Below, in pieces: positions 1-7,381 of a stretch of DNA of 10,782 bases. How positions within the stretch are numbered: the first letter of the stretch is position 1; every line of letters begins with the position of its first letter. The DNA lies in NCBI GenBank assembly GCA_946646575.1, contig CAMPCR010000031.1, positions 1 to 10,782 on the forward strand, in the 5' to 3' direction. The notes below the pieces were generated by a model, which worked only from the letters and a program-made list of their open reading frames with translations, had not been told where the DNA came from and did not search any database. The DNA comes from UBA3222 sp002363035 (lineage in GTDB: Bacteria; Verrucomicrobiota; Verrucomicrobiia; Opitutales; UBA9783). A program made the position numbers and the translations under genes.

Positions 1-764
1 TCATAACGGCTTCGACGCCCGTTATTTGTTACCAAATCAGTCAACATTGGACGGGCGGAATGTTTTTTTGTATGTTGAGTATCGTTTGGTTTGTCGGGTT
101 ATTCGTCTGCGGTTGTCTCCCCGAGAAACCATCGCCGCGAACCGAATGCTCGTCCAAAACGCCGACTTTATCGGGGGTACGGCAGTCTTTTAACGGCAGT
201 CGGCTGTTGTTGGGTTTTATGTGTCTCACGCTTTTCTTTCGAAATGTACAGAACAGCGGTATTGCGTTTCATCTGGTGCCGATGTGCAAAGATTTTGGCG
301 TGAACGCAAAAACGGTTTCGGCGGCGTTTATGCCGATTTCGCTGCTGGCGGTCGGCATGACGTTTTTGTTCGGACATTATTTTAAACGGCTCGGTTCACG
401 AATATCTTTGGGACTGTTTTTGCTGTCCGATGCGGGAATGTTGTATGCGGTGAAACATATCGATGTAAGCGGGATGCTTTGGCTGTTTATCGCCTGCATG
501 GGACTTTACTGGGGTATCAACAACATCATTGCTTCCATGGTCATTCCGGCGTTGTTCGGTATAAACCGCATCGGTGCGTTGAACGGCTTTGCGTTTGGTG
601 CCGTCAGCCTCGGAAGTGCCGTCGGACCGTTTTTCTTCAGCATCATGAAGGATGCAACGTCGTACAAGAGTGCGTTGACGCTGTGTATCGACGGTGTCTT
701 TTTGCTGTTTTGCCTGTTTGCGTTGCTCCAAAATCGCATTAAATCCTCGGAAGCGAATACATGA
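1..764 (+). CDS. MFS transporter, C-terminal half (5' end outside window)
   Basis: This is an inner-membrane carrier, probably a secondary transporter of the major facilitator superfamily; the substrate cannot be told. The reading frame is open from base 3, so the gene begins before the window and the ATG at 60 is internal. A Trp-containing segment followed by a hydrophobic helix and the Leu-Pro-Glu-Lys-Pro stretch fits helix 6 running into the central cytoplasmic loop. Six further hydrophobic segments follow (around bases 200-290, 320-380, 400-450, 470-560, 570-650 and 675-735), matching helices 7-12. The protein ends in a short polar tail. Its stop overlaps the start of nth by 4 bases (ATGA at 761), so the two are probably translated from one message, although no shared function is obvious. 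Family assignment comes from helix layout and the Gly-rich helices 10-11, not from a specific signature. Confidence 0.75.
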   Translation, partial: ITASTPVICYQISQHWTGGMFFCMLSIVWFVGLFVCGCLPEKPSPRTECSSKTPTLSGVRQSFNGSRLLLGFMCLTLFFRNVQNSGIAFHLVPMCKDFGVNAKTVSAAFMPISLLAVGMTFLFGHYFKRLGSRISLGLFLLSDAGMLYAVKHIDVSGMLWLFIACMGLYWGINNIIASMVIPALFGINRIGALNGFAFGAVSLGSAVGPFFFSIMKDATSYKSALTLCIDGVFLLFCLFALLQNRIKSSEANT

Positions 765-1399
765 AATCCGTAACGGCAGAGCAAAAGCGGCGTGCGCAAA
801 CGGTTGCGACACTTTTGGACGAAATTATTCCGAACCCGAATGCCGCGTTGGATTATCGTTCGCCGTTTGCGCTGTTGATTGCAACCTTATTGTCGGCGCA
901 GTGTCATGACGAACAGGTTAATCGCGTGATGCCGACGTTTTTAAAGAGAGCCCCATCGCCCGAAGCCGCGTGTGCCTTATCGGAAGCCGAAATCGGCGCA
1001 ATCATTCATTCGTGCGGATTTTTTCGCGTGAAAGCACGCTACATCGCGACTTTATCGCGACAATTGTGCGAAAACTTTAACGGAAACGTCCCCGACGATT
1101 TTTCATCATTGGAAAGTTTGGCCGGCATCGGCCACAAGACCGCCTCCGTCGTGATGGGTTACGCCTTCGGCCATCCGACGTTCCCCGTGGATACCCACGT
1201 GCATCGTCTGGCACTTAAATGGCGTCTGAGTGAAGGCTCTGTGGAACGTGTCGAAGCGGATTTGAAGCAACTGTTCCCGAAGAGAGATTGGTTTCGGCGG
1301 CATATTCAGATGATTACCTATGGGCGAAAGTACTGTAATCGCGTGGTGTGTAAGGCAGGGCGGTTGTGTCGGGTATGCGGGGTGTTGGGTTGTATATGA
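761..1399 (+). CDS. nth: Endonuclease III (DNA glycosylase/AP lyase)
   Basis: This base-excision repair enzyme removes oxidised pyrimidines and cleaves the abasic strand. The 212 residues match the family's usual length. Visible marks are LLSAQCHD near residue 43, the helix-hairpin-helix around 119-131 (LAGIGHKTASVV) with the expected catalytic Lys126, and VDTHVHRL with catalytic Asp144. Near the C-terminus five cysteines (192, 197, 203, 206, 211) should supply the [4Fe-4S] cluster. Their spacing (C197-x5-C203-x2-C206-x4-C211) differs from the usual C-x6-C-x2-C-x5-C, and the protein ends one residue after the last Cys. The start is the ATG overlapping the transporter stop, with a CGGAAG ribosome site upstream. 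The upstream transporter is probably co-transcribed. Function is well supported; only the cluster loop is odd. Confidence 0.95.
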   Translation: MKSVTAEQKRRAQTVATLLDEIIPNPNAALDYRSPFALLIATLLSAQCHDEQVNRVMPTFLKRAPSPEAACALSEAEIGAIIHSCGFFRVKARYIATLSRQLCENFNGNVPDDFSSLESLAGIGHKTASVVMGYAFGHPTFPVDTHVHRLALKWRLSEGSVERVEADLKQLFPKRDWFRRHIQMITYGRKYCNRVVCKAGRLCRVCGVLGCI

Positions 1400-1426
1400 T
1401 ACATACTGTTCTTTCCCATCGGTTCC

Positions 1427-1455
1427 TTGACGGTTTAGTTTGGTTGCATTACATT
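1427..1455 (+). promoter_or_regulatory. Possible promoter for tmk-holB
   Basis: TTGACG (1427-1432, 5 of 6 bases of the sigma-70 -35 box) is followed after 17 bases by TACATT (1450-1455, 4 of 6 of the -10 box). It lies in the 101-base gap between nth and tmk and would start a message about 38 bases before the tmk ATG. The -10 is poor, so this is only a candidate. Confidence 0.35.
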
Positions 1456-1500
1456 CGGGATAATTAGAGGAAGAGGTCGTTTTTGAACGGATAACATCCC

Positions 1501-2145
1501 ATGACACATCCGCACCGAGGCATTTTGATTACCTTTGAGGGTTGTGACGGCGGCGGGAAGACGACGCAGTTGCGGTTGTTGGCAGAGCGGTTGAAACAGA
1601 CGAAGCGGGCGTTTTTGGCATTGAGGGAGCCGGGCGGTACGGACATCGGCGAGACGGTGCGTTCGATTTTATTGCAAAAAAAACATGCTTCGTTATGCGC
1701 GGAAGCCGAACTGTTATTGTTTGAAGCGGCGCGTGCGCAATTGGTGCACGAGATCATTCGTCCGGCGTTGAATGAAGGGAAAGTCGTTTTGTGCGACCGC
1801 TTTATGGATTCAACGACGGCGTACCAGGGTTCCGGGCGACATTTATCATTGAAAGCCATTGATGTGCTGAATGCGTTTGCGACGGGCGATGTATGCCCGA
1901 ATATGACGTTTTTGCTGGATGTACCGCCGAAGGTCAGTCGACAACGGGTATTGCAACGTACGTTTAACGATTTGGATCGAATGGAAGGCGAGGAGCTAAA
2001 CTTTTACGAACGGGTTCGGGAGGGGTATTTGCGTTTGGCAGAGGCGCATTCCGAGCGGATCATCGTTGTCGATGCGTGTCGCGATAAGGAGGTAATTGCG
2101 GATTTTATTTGGGAAAAAGTGCATGGCATTCTCATAAACGGATGA
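1501..2145 (+). CDS. tmk: Thymidylate kinase
   Basis: It phosphorylates dTMP to dTDP with ATP, the step that feeds dTTP synthesis, in the cytoplasm. The 214 residues are the family's normal size. A P-loop (GCDGGGKTT, 14-22) stands at the N-terminus, followed by the dTMP-binding REPGGT (42-47), the DRF motif (99-101) with the STTAYQG segment, and a C-terminal lid region with DRMEGEE (159-165) before a FYERVREGY stretch. An in-frame TAA at 1492-1494 fixes the start at or after 1501. No Shine-Dalgarno sequence lies at the right distance; the purine-rich AGAGGAAGAGG is too far upstream. The tmk stop overlaps the ATG of the holB-like gene by 4 bases. The tmk-holB pairing is common in bacteria and supports both calls. 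Confidence 0.97.
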   Translation: MTHPHRGILITFEGCDGGGKTTQLRLLAERLKQTKRAFLALREPGGTDIGETVRSILLQKKHASLCAEAELLLFEAARAQLVHEIIRPALNEGKVVLCDRFMDSTTAYQGSGRHLSLKAIDVLNAFATGDVCPNMTFLLDVPPKVSRQRVLQRTFNDLDRMEGEELNFYERVREGYLRLAEAHSERIIVVDACRDKEVIADFIWEKVHGILING

Positions 2146-2999
2146 ATAAAGAAGCTTATTTTTCAAAAATTCCGCAAAGCGTTTTGGTGTGCGGATCGGA
2201 TTTTAAGACGCTTTGCACCTTTATCGGGCAGTGGGGCGCGCGGTTGCTGACGATTTCGGAGGCGGAAGTTGCGAAGTGCCCGGATTTTCACGCCGTTTGG
2301 CCGACCGGCAAAATGCGGCAGATTTCGGTGGATGCATTGCGGGAGTTTAATCGCAATGTCTATGTGACGGCGCATCGGGACGGTCGCAAGGTATTTGTGA
2401 TTTACGAAGCCGATCGGTTGAACGGAGCCGCCGCGAATGCGTTGCTGAAAACGCTCGAGGAACCGACGGCGGACACGTCGATTTTTCTGGTGACCGTGCG
2501 TCCGTACGATCTGCTTCCTACTTTGCGCAGTCGCTGTTGGTTTGTGCAAGTGAACGAGGCGACATCGGAGGAGCGCGATGAGGTATTGGAAGCGTGGTTG
2601 TCGGATTTCAAACGATACATTCTAACCGTTTGCATGCAAAAAAACGACGCTTCACCGATGCACATGTACGGTTTGTTGTATCGTTTGCAGGCGTATCTTT
2701 CGAAAAAAATCGAGAATTTATCCCTCGCTTCCGATGAAATGCTCTCCGAAGAAGAGCAAGCGGCACAAAAAGCGGGTCTCGAGAAGCAATGCCTGCAGGG
2801 GATTTTTCGATCCGTCGAGCAGACGTTGAGTGCGACGGTGCGGGATCCGCAAAGTTTCCGTTCGGCGGCGGAATTTTATCCGCGTTGGGTGTCGGCTTTA
2901 GAGCAATGTTATCGACGAACGGAGGTGAACTTCGGAGCCGTTGCGGCGCTGGAAGCATTTATGTTATCTTTTTGTTCTGTTGTGTCGCAAAAGGCGTAG
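2142..2999 (+). CDS. holB: DNA polymerase III delta'-like clamp-loader subunit
   Basis: This is a non-ATPase AAA+ subunit expected to work in the clamp loader that places the sliding clamp on primed DNA. The 285 residues carry the family hallmarks: PDFHAVWPTGKMRQISVD (48-65), a Walker-B-like segment with the DEAx box changed to YEAD (88-91), AAANALLKTLEEP (97-109) and the sensor/SRC element TLRSRC (127-132). No Walker-A loop is present, as expected for delta'. The zinc-binding cysteine cluster of many delta'/tau proteins is also absent, and the N-terminus is short. The C-terminal half (140-285) is not recognisable by eye. I chose the ATG at 2142, which overlaps the tmk stop (ATGA) and suggests translational coupling; an in-frame TTG at 2109 would only add an unrelated-looking 11-residue leader. 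Confidence 0.82.
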   Translation: MNKEAYFSKIPQSVLVCGSDFKTLCTFIGQWGARLLTISEAEVAKCPDFHAVWPTGKMRQISVDALREFNRNVYVTAHRDGRKVFVIYEADRLNGAAANALLKTLEEPTADTSIFLVTVRPYDLLPTLRSRCWFVQVNEATSEERDEVLEAWLSDFKRYILTVCMQKNDASPMHMYGLLYRLQAYLSKKIENLSLASDEMLSEEEQAAQKAGLEKQCLQGIFRSVEQTLSATVRDPQSFRSAAEFYPRWVSALEQCYRRTEVNFGAVAALEAFMLSFCSVVSQKA

Positions 3000-3007
3000 T
3001 GTATAAT
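2980..3007 (+). promoter_or_regulatory. Probable promoter for tal
   Basis: A perfect -10 box TATAAT (3002-3007) overlaps and just follows the holB stop codon. A weak -35 (TTGTGT, 2980-2985; 3 of 6) lies 16 bases upstream inside holB. Transcription would begin near 3014, about 28 bases before the tal ATG. This suggests tal is expressed separately from tmk-holB. Confidence 0.5.
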
Positions 3008-3041
3008 AAGAGTGATAGTCGAAACCGTTAAATAATATCCC

Positions 3042-4016
3042 ATGAACACTTTGGAAGCATTGAAACGTTGCACGCGCATTACGGCGGATACGGGCGATGC
3101 GGAGGAAATGCGGCGTTGGAAGCCGGAGGAAGCGACCACCAATCCGACGCTGATTTTGAATTTATTCCAATCCTCCGAGTGCGAAACGACGTTGGATGAA
3201 GCGTACGAATTGGCGCGTACGGGTTGTAAAAATTCCAAAAAAGGTCCGACGTTGCAAGCCGTTTGCCGAGCGTGCCTGGTGACGGTGGCAAAGCAGATAT
3301 TAAATGTGGTTCCCGGGCGCGTTTCGATTGAGGCGGATGCGCGCGTTGCGTCGGATACGAAGGCAACAACGGAAGAAGCATTGGATTTGATAAAATTGTG
3401 CCAAAAAGCGTCGGTCGATACGAAGCGGATTCTCATTAAAGTTGCCGCTACGTGGGAAGGTATTCAGGCGATGAAGGCACTTGAGAAGAAGGGCATTGCC
3501 TGCAACGGGACGCTGATTTTTCACGAAGTTCAGGCGTTGGCGTGCGCACAGGCGAACGTAACGTTGATTTCGCCGTTTGTGGGGCGCATTTTTGATTATT
3601 ACGTAACGCACGGTTTATGGAACGAAGGCGACGAGGATCCGGGTGTGAGTTCGGTTCGGCACATTTTTGAGCTTTTAAAATCCCAGGGATACAAAACGGA
3701 AATCATGGGCGCCAGTTTTCGCAACGTGAACGAAATTTTGGCATTGGCGGGTTGCGATCGCCTGACGATTGCGCCAAAATACCTGGAACAGCTGGCGCAC
3801 ATGAATGAACCCGTTGAAGTTCGTTTAAAAATGCCGAAAGCCGTTAAAAAATCGCCGCCGATTACGGAAGCGGAATTTCGGGAGCAGTTGTCCAAAAGCG
3901 CCATGGCGACGGAAAAATTAGACGCGGGTATTGCTTCGTTTTCACTGGATTGCCGGGGTTTGAGCGAATTGATTATGTCTTATTTGGATGTGACGGAACG
4001 GTCGTATGGGAGGTAG
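3042..4016 (+). CDS. tal: Transaldolase (TalB type)
   Basis: This enzyme of the non-oxidative pentose phosphate pathway moves a dihydroxyacetone unit between sugar phosphates through a Schiff base. The 324 residues and their order match the long bacterial TalB class. Active-site residues known from E. coli TalB are all found: Asp16 in TADTGD, Asn34 in TTNPT, Glu97 in SIEADAR, the Schiff-base Lys133 in ILIKVA, Asn155 and Thr157 in CNGTLIF, and Ser177 in ISPFVGRI. MGASFRN (222-228) and GCDRLTIAP (237-245) are also intact. The segment after CNGTLIF is HEVQA where E. coli has SFAQA, a modest change. A TAA at 3033-3035 in frame bars an earlier start. There is no clear Shine-Dalgarno sequence; the bases before the ATG resemble those before tmk. 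Confidence 0.97.
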   Translation: MNTLEALKRCTRITADTGDAEEMRRWKPEEATTNPTLILNLFQSSECETTLDEAYELARTGCKNSKKGPTLQAVCRACLVTVAKQILNVVPGRVSIEADARVASDTKATTEEALDLIKLCQKASVDTKRILIKVAATWEGIQAMKALEKKGIACNGTLIFHEVQALACAQANVTLISPFVGRIFDYYVTHGLWNEGDEDPGVSSVRHIFELLKSQGYKTEIMGASFRNVNEILALAGCDRLTIAPKYLEQLAHMNEPVEVRLKMPKAVKKSPPITEAEFREQLSKSAMATEKLDAGIASFSLDCRGLSELIMSYLDVTERSYGR

Positions 4017-4145
4017 GTTGGGGATAAGTGCCAACGGCGCAAAGCGGGAAGCTGGAAAAGATAAGGGCGTTTTTGGCGGCTAACAGGGGGATGTTCTCGA
4101 TTTTGTTTGTCCCCACCCTCACTTCCTGTCACTGTAAGGTCAGCC

Positions 4146-5690
4146 ATGGCAAAAAAACCGTTCTTCATTACCACTCCGATTTATTCTCCGTCCGGCAATC
4201 CGCACATCGGGCACTGTTATACGACCGTCGCCTGCGATGCGATTGCGCGTTATCGGCGGATGCAGGGATATGCCGTGCTGTTTTTGACGGGTACCGACGA
4301 GCACGGTTTGAAAATCGAGCAAAAAGCGCGGTCAGCCGGCATAGAACCGCAGGCGTATGTGGACGGAATGACGGAGCGGTTTCGCAAGCTGTGGGATGTA
4401 TTGAATGTCCGTTACGATCGCTTTGTTCGTACCACCGACGATTATCATGTGCGTACGGTGCAGTCAGTGTTTCAAAAATTGTACGATCGCGGTTACATTT
4501 ACAAAGGGCAGTATGTCGGAAAGTACTGCACGCCCTGCGAAAGCTTTTGGACGCCGAAGCAGTTGGTTGACGGAAAATGTCCCGATTGCGGTCGCGAGGT
4601 AACGGATGCGCGGGAAGAGGCGTATTTTTTTAAACTTTCGGCTTTCACGGATGCGATCGGTAAACTCTTGGAAGGCGGTACGTTTTTGCAACCGAACAGC
4701 CGTGCGAAAGAGCTGATCGGCAATTTTATCAAACCCGGATTGGAAGATTTCTGTGTGTCGCGAACGGGTGTTACCTGGGGCGTCCCGGTGCCGTTCGATC
4801 CAAAACATACGGTGTATGTGTGGTTCGATGCGCTGCTGAATTACATTAGTGCATTGGGGTACGAAAACGGAGCATTTGAGGATTTTCAATGTTTTTGGTC
4901 GGCGGATGTCCATTTTGTGGCAAAAGATATTATGCGGTTCCATGCCATTCTGTGGCCGGCGGTGTTGACGGCGCTCGGGTTGTCGTTGCCGAAGCATTTG
5001 GCGGTGCACGGATGGATTACGGTCGGTGGCGAGAAAATGAGCAAATCGCGCGGGAACGTTATCGATCCGTACGTTTTGACGGAACGATACGGAACGGATG
5101 CGGTGCGTTATTTTCTTTTGCGCGAAATGATCTTGGAGAACGACAGTGAGTTTTCGGAAGCTGTTTTATTGAAGCGCGTCAATGCCGATTTGGCGAACGG
5201 TATCGGAAATTTGGTTGCGCGTACCGTGGTGATGGTTGAAAAGTACTTTGGCGGGACATTATCGGCGGAACGGGAAGCGGCACCGATCGATGAACCGTTG
5301 ATAAAATCCGCACTTGCGTTGCGCAACAAAACCGATACCACGATGGACAACTTCCGTCTGAATGAAGCACTTGCGGCGATTTTTGAAGTGATCTCTTTGG
5401 CGGATAAGTATGTCGATGAAACAGCACCGTGGGTATTGGCAAAAGATCCGATCCGAAGGGCGCGTTTGGCGACGGTTTTGTATAATTTACTGGAAACGTT
5501 GCGTATCACTTCGGGTCTGTTAGTGCCCTTTATGCCGACGATGATGCCGAAGATTTGGGAACAAATCGGTGCAACGGAGGAAGACGTGGCGTACGATAAG
5601 CTCAACCAATGGGGTATCTTGAAGCCACAGGTAAAGGTGTGTAAAGGTGAGATTTTGTTTCCGAAAAGGGAGTTGCAAGAGCATGTATAG
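4146..5690 (+). CDS. metG: Methionyl-tRNA synthetase
   Basis: This enzyme attaches methionine to tRNA-Met and initiator tRNA in the cytoplasm. The 514 residues show the class I signature PHIGH (19-23), the TGTDEHG segment (48-54), a single zinc knuckle formed by CTPC (128-131) and CPDC (145-148), the WFDALLNYISALGY region (226-239) and KMSKS (297-301) followed by RGNVIDP. The anticodon-binding helical domain follows (NADLANGIGNLVART and onward). The protein stops soon after, without the C-terminal EMAP/Trbp111-like tRNA-binding domain that longer MetRS proteins carry, so it is a short-form enzyme. The ATG at 4146 is preceded by TAAGGT with 5 bases of spacing, a good ribosome site; a TTG at 4107 would only add 13 non-conserved residues. 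It lies 129 bases after tal, so shared transcription is possible. Confidence 0.97.
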   Translation: MAKKPFFITTPIYSPSGNPHIGHCYTTVACDAIARYRRMQGYAVLFLTGTDEHGLKIEQKARSAGIEPQAYVDGMTERFRKLWDVLNVRYDRFVRTTDDYHVRTVQSVFQKLYDRGYIYKGQYVGKYCTPCESFWTPKQLVDGKCPDCGREVTDAREEAYFFKLSAFTDAIGKLLEGGTFLQPNSRAKELIGNFIKPGLEDFCVSRTGVTWGVPVPFDPKHTVYVWFDALLNYISALGYENGAFEDFQCFWSADVHFVAKDIMRFHAILWPAVLTALGLSLPKHLAVHGWITVGGEKMSKSRGNVIDPYVLTERYGTDAVRYFLLREMILENDSEFSEAVLLKRVNADLANGIGNLVARTVVMVEKYFGGTLSAEREAAPIDEPLIKSALALRNKTDTTMDNFRLNEALAAIFEVISLADKYVDETAPWVLAKDPIRRARLATVLYNLLETLRITSGLLVPFMPTMMPKIWEQIGATEEDVAYDKLNQWGILKPQVKVCKGEILFPKRELQEHV

Positions 5691-5760
5691 CGGTTTGAGA
5701 AAAATGGATTTTTTAGAAAAGCGACTGTTTCGAAAGTTAAGAAAGTAAAGAACTGTAAAA

Positions 5761-5793
5761 ACACCCCGAGCCGTTTTTGGGCGGCTCGGGTGT
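5761..5793 (-). terminator. Hairpin terminator between converging genes
   Basis: CCCGAGCCG (5765-5773) pairs with CGGCTCGGG (5782-5790) in a perfect 9-bp GC-rich stem, extended past one bulged C by ACA/TGT. On the - strand the stem is followed at once by a T run (complement of 5756-5760), the mark of Rho-independent termination for the gene at 5823. On the + strand only a weaker GCTTTT follows, so it may also stop metG transcripts but less well. Confidence 0.75.
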
Positions 5794-5822
5794 GATGCTT
5801 TTAGAGGAGAACTCGCCAAAAG

Positions 5823-6959
5823 TCACTGTAACGCTTGCGCTTTTTCCATTCCCGTTTCAATATCTGATCTCATTTTCTCCAGTAAACTTCTCATAAGCTC
5901 AAAAACGAATTTACTACTACCAATGAGCTCTGGCAACTTATCTATATACAGTCTATGAAGAGGACCCTTGCTGGTTGTTAGCTTACGTTTCGTCTCTGAA
6001 AAACGTTTATATGTATCCAAAATATCTTCGGTTACATTGCCTGCGTCAATTGCACTCTTTATTTTTTTATACCTGCGGAAATTGACCGCAACGGCACGAC
6101 AAACTTCTTTTTCATCTTGACTCTCACACGTGCGTTCAATTAGACGCATCCACATGTCTACATTACTTCCTGTTTCTAATTGCCGAGAAATTTCTGTGTA
6201 AAGAATATCCTCTATTTCGGCGATGTATTTTTCAGAGAAAACCTCTTTCGCAACTTTTAAAATAACATCCTCATCTGTAACATAAACCACTTTATTTTTA
6301 AGATTACGTATGAACGGTTCTATGAAATATCTCAAGCCTTTGTGTTCCTTGCAAAAGGCCGACCAATCTTCATATACCCAAAAGCCTGGTTCCGGTTCTT
6401 TTGCCATCTCGAAGTAATCCCAGGCAAAACTACAAAGAAATCGTCCTACAGCGATACGGATATTCACCGTACTGGGACAATAAAACTCAATATTCTTACT
6501 AGTATGGCGGCTTTTAACGTAGAATGCGCTCCATTCTTTCTTGAAATCATCGAAAAAATTTTCGGCAATCCCAAATAAATTGTATCGCAAAAATACCCCG
6601 AGTGCATCTTTTTTAAAAAAGCCACACCTTTTGTCACCGTTAAGCAATCCAATAAAGCTTTCTTTTTTTGTCCCACAGATTGCTTCGCAAATCTCTTCTA
6701 CATCTGATTTAATGTTATCATCGGAATATATGCAACGCCCGATGCGACCTTCCTTATAAAGCTTCTCGAATTCGTCTTTGTGTTCCTTTAAAAAGCCATC
6801 GACTTCAAGTCGATGACTTTGGAGCATTTTTTCGGTAACGCTTTTTAACTGCTCGCGAACGGAATCGTTGATGACAATTTCCGCTCCTAACGACGACATT
6901 CCGATGCCGCAAATCGCCGCACCGACGAACAGTGATTTTGTGATATGATGTGTATTCAT
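5823..6959 (-). CDS. Orphan predicted exported protein
   Basis: I do not recognise this 378-residue protein. It begins with a convincing Sec signal peptide: a His/Lys-containing n-region, a hydrophobic core (SLFVGAAICGIG), then a likely cut after SSLGA near residue 26. There is no lipobox, so it should be soluble in the periplasm or released. The mature part is highly charged, rich in Lys, Glu, Phe and Tyr, with nine cysteines (including EEICEAIC and the RTCESQDEKEVC pair). It appears mainly helical, with no further membrane segment. The start ATG is preceded by CAGGG at 4 bases, a usable ribosome site. It stands alone, converges on metG, and ends 30 bases before a hairpin. Its interior is more AT-rich than the housekeeping genes, which may reflect fast evolution or acquisition. 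No function is proposed. Confidence 0.8.
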   Translation of the reverse strand: MNTHHITKSLFVGAAICGIGMSSLGAEIVINDSVREQLKSVTEKMLQSHRLEVDGFLKEHKDEFEKLYKEGRIGRCIYSDDNIKSDVEEICEAICGTKKESFIGLLNGDKRCGFFKKDALGVFLRYNLFGIAENFFDDFKKEWSAFYVKSRHTSKNIEFYCPSTVNIRIAVGRFLCSFAWDYFEMAKEPEPGFWVYEDWSAFCKEHKGLRYFIEPFIRNLKNKVVYVTDEDVILKVAKEVFSEKYIAEIEDILYTEISRQLETGSNVDMWMRLIERTCESQDEKEVCRAVAVNFRRYKKIKSAIDAGNVTEDILDTYKRFSETKRKLTTSKGPLHRLYIDKLPELIGSSKFVFELMRSLLEKMRSDIETGMEKAQALQ

Positions 6960-6968
6960 GGTACCCTG

Positions 6969-7046
6969 ATGATAACCGTTTTTTTTTTTTTTTTAATTAA
7001 TTTTTTTGATAAAAATGGAAATTTTTTTAAAAAAATCGGTCATCAT
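6969..7046. repeat. Inverted repeat flanking the AT-rich leader
   Basis: ATGATAACCG (6969-6978) and CGGTCATCAT (7037-7046) are inverted copies with one mismatch in ten. They bracket 58 bases of almost pure A/T, including a T7A7 palindrome (7022-7035), whose A run can also pair with part of the T16 run next to the left arm. This could be an operator pair or a long hairpin. Confidence 0.6.
6979..6994. repeat. Homopolymer run of 16 T (A on the coding strand)
   Basis: Sixteen consecutive T lie 20 bases upstream of the start of the exported-protein gene, inside its presumed leader. They are followed by AATTAA and a second run of seven T. Runs this long slip during replication, so the length may vary between cells. 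Confidence 0.9.
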
Positions 7047-7055
7047 GTGTTTCAA
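7027..7055 (-). promoter_or_regulatory. Weak promoter candidate for the 5823-6959 gene
   Basis: Read on the - strand, TTGAAA (complement of 7050-7055, 4-5 of 6 of the -35 box) is followed after 17 bases by TTTTAA (complement of 7027-7032, 4 of 6). The AT-rich setting produces such matches easily, so confidence is low. Confidence 0.25.
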
Positions 7056-7087
7056 AAACGAATTTTCAAACACGGAAGCAAAAAGAA

Positions 7088-7105
7088 AAGGCTTTATTTT
7101 GCCTT
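7088..7105 (-). terminator. Weak terminator-like hairpin downstream of the pfk-like gene
   Basis: On the - strand AAGGC, an 8-base AT loop and GCCTT form a short 5-bp stem followed by TTCTTTTT. It is the only terminator-like element downstream of the phosphofructokinase-like gene, about 275 bases past its stop. The stop codon of a possible small frame (7094-7096) falls in its loop. The stem is short, so efficiency is doubtful. Confidence 0.35.
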
Positions 7106-7363
7106 AAAATTTTTCATAAATTGACCGTCGTCCGAAAGAAGGCTTTCGATATCAGTTCTCATGAGCCGTTCCTGCGTACCTACGCAGGGAATGTTTTTCT
7201 GCTTCCGTTGCAAAGCGTCGCGCAATCTTCGAAAGTACGCAATCGGTTTGGAATACTTATTTTAAACAAATTCAAATGTACAGAACCGTCTGACGCATTC
7301 CGCGAGCATCCGTAACGATCCATCAAGTCTGCGACCCTTGCCGAACCCCGCTAAAACTTCGTC
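7094..7363 (-). pseudogene. Possible broken small gene downstream of the pfk-like gene
   Basis: One - strand frame stays open for 33 codons (7265-7363), meets a single TAA (7262-7264), then stays open for 55 codons to a TAA at 7094-7096. Both halves read like protein: DEVLAGFGKGRRLDGSLRM before the stop, and SKPIAYFRRLRDALQRKQ then TDIESLLSDDGQFMKNF after it. No good start codon exists for the first half. A GGAGG sits just past the pfk-like stop, but the nearest TTG is in another frame. An ATG at 7160-7162 with AGGA upstream could start a 22-residue peptide. The rest of the 420-base gap (6960-7381) holds the AT-rich leader described separately and two hairpins. No homologue is recognised; chance openness is a real alternative, since the + strand is also fairly open here. 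Confidence 0.22.
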
Positions 7364-7381
7364 TCAAAAAGCTAAACCCTC

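Noticed and set aside
2109..2141. TTG start of the holB-like gene inside tmk
   Set aside because: The ATG at 2142 gives the usual ATGA overlap; the extra 11 residues are just tmk sequence in another frame.
4028..4570. 180-codon + strand ORF overlapping metG
   Set aside because: It overlaps the conserved MetRS N-terminus in another frame; Cys/Arg-rich content is typical of a shadow.
7226..7250. Programmed -1 frameshift at TTTAAAA near 7260 joining small frames
   Set aside because: The heptamer is not in the frame needed for canonical slippage (it reads TTT AAA, not T TTA AAA), and no conserved product supports it.
7121..7315. 64-codon + strand ORF in the gap beside the pfk-like gene
   Set aside because: No ribosome site and less protein-like than the opposite strand; probably a shadow.
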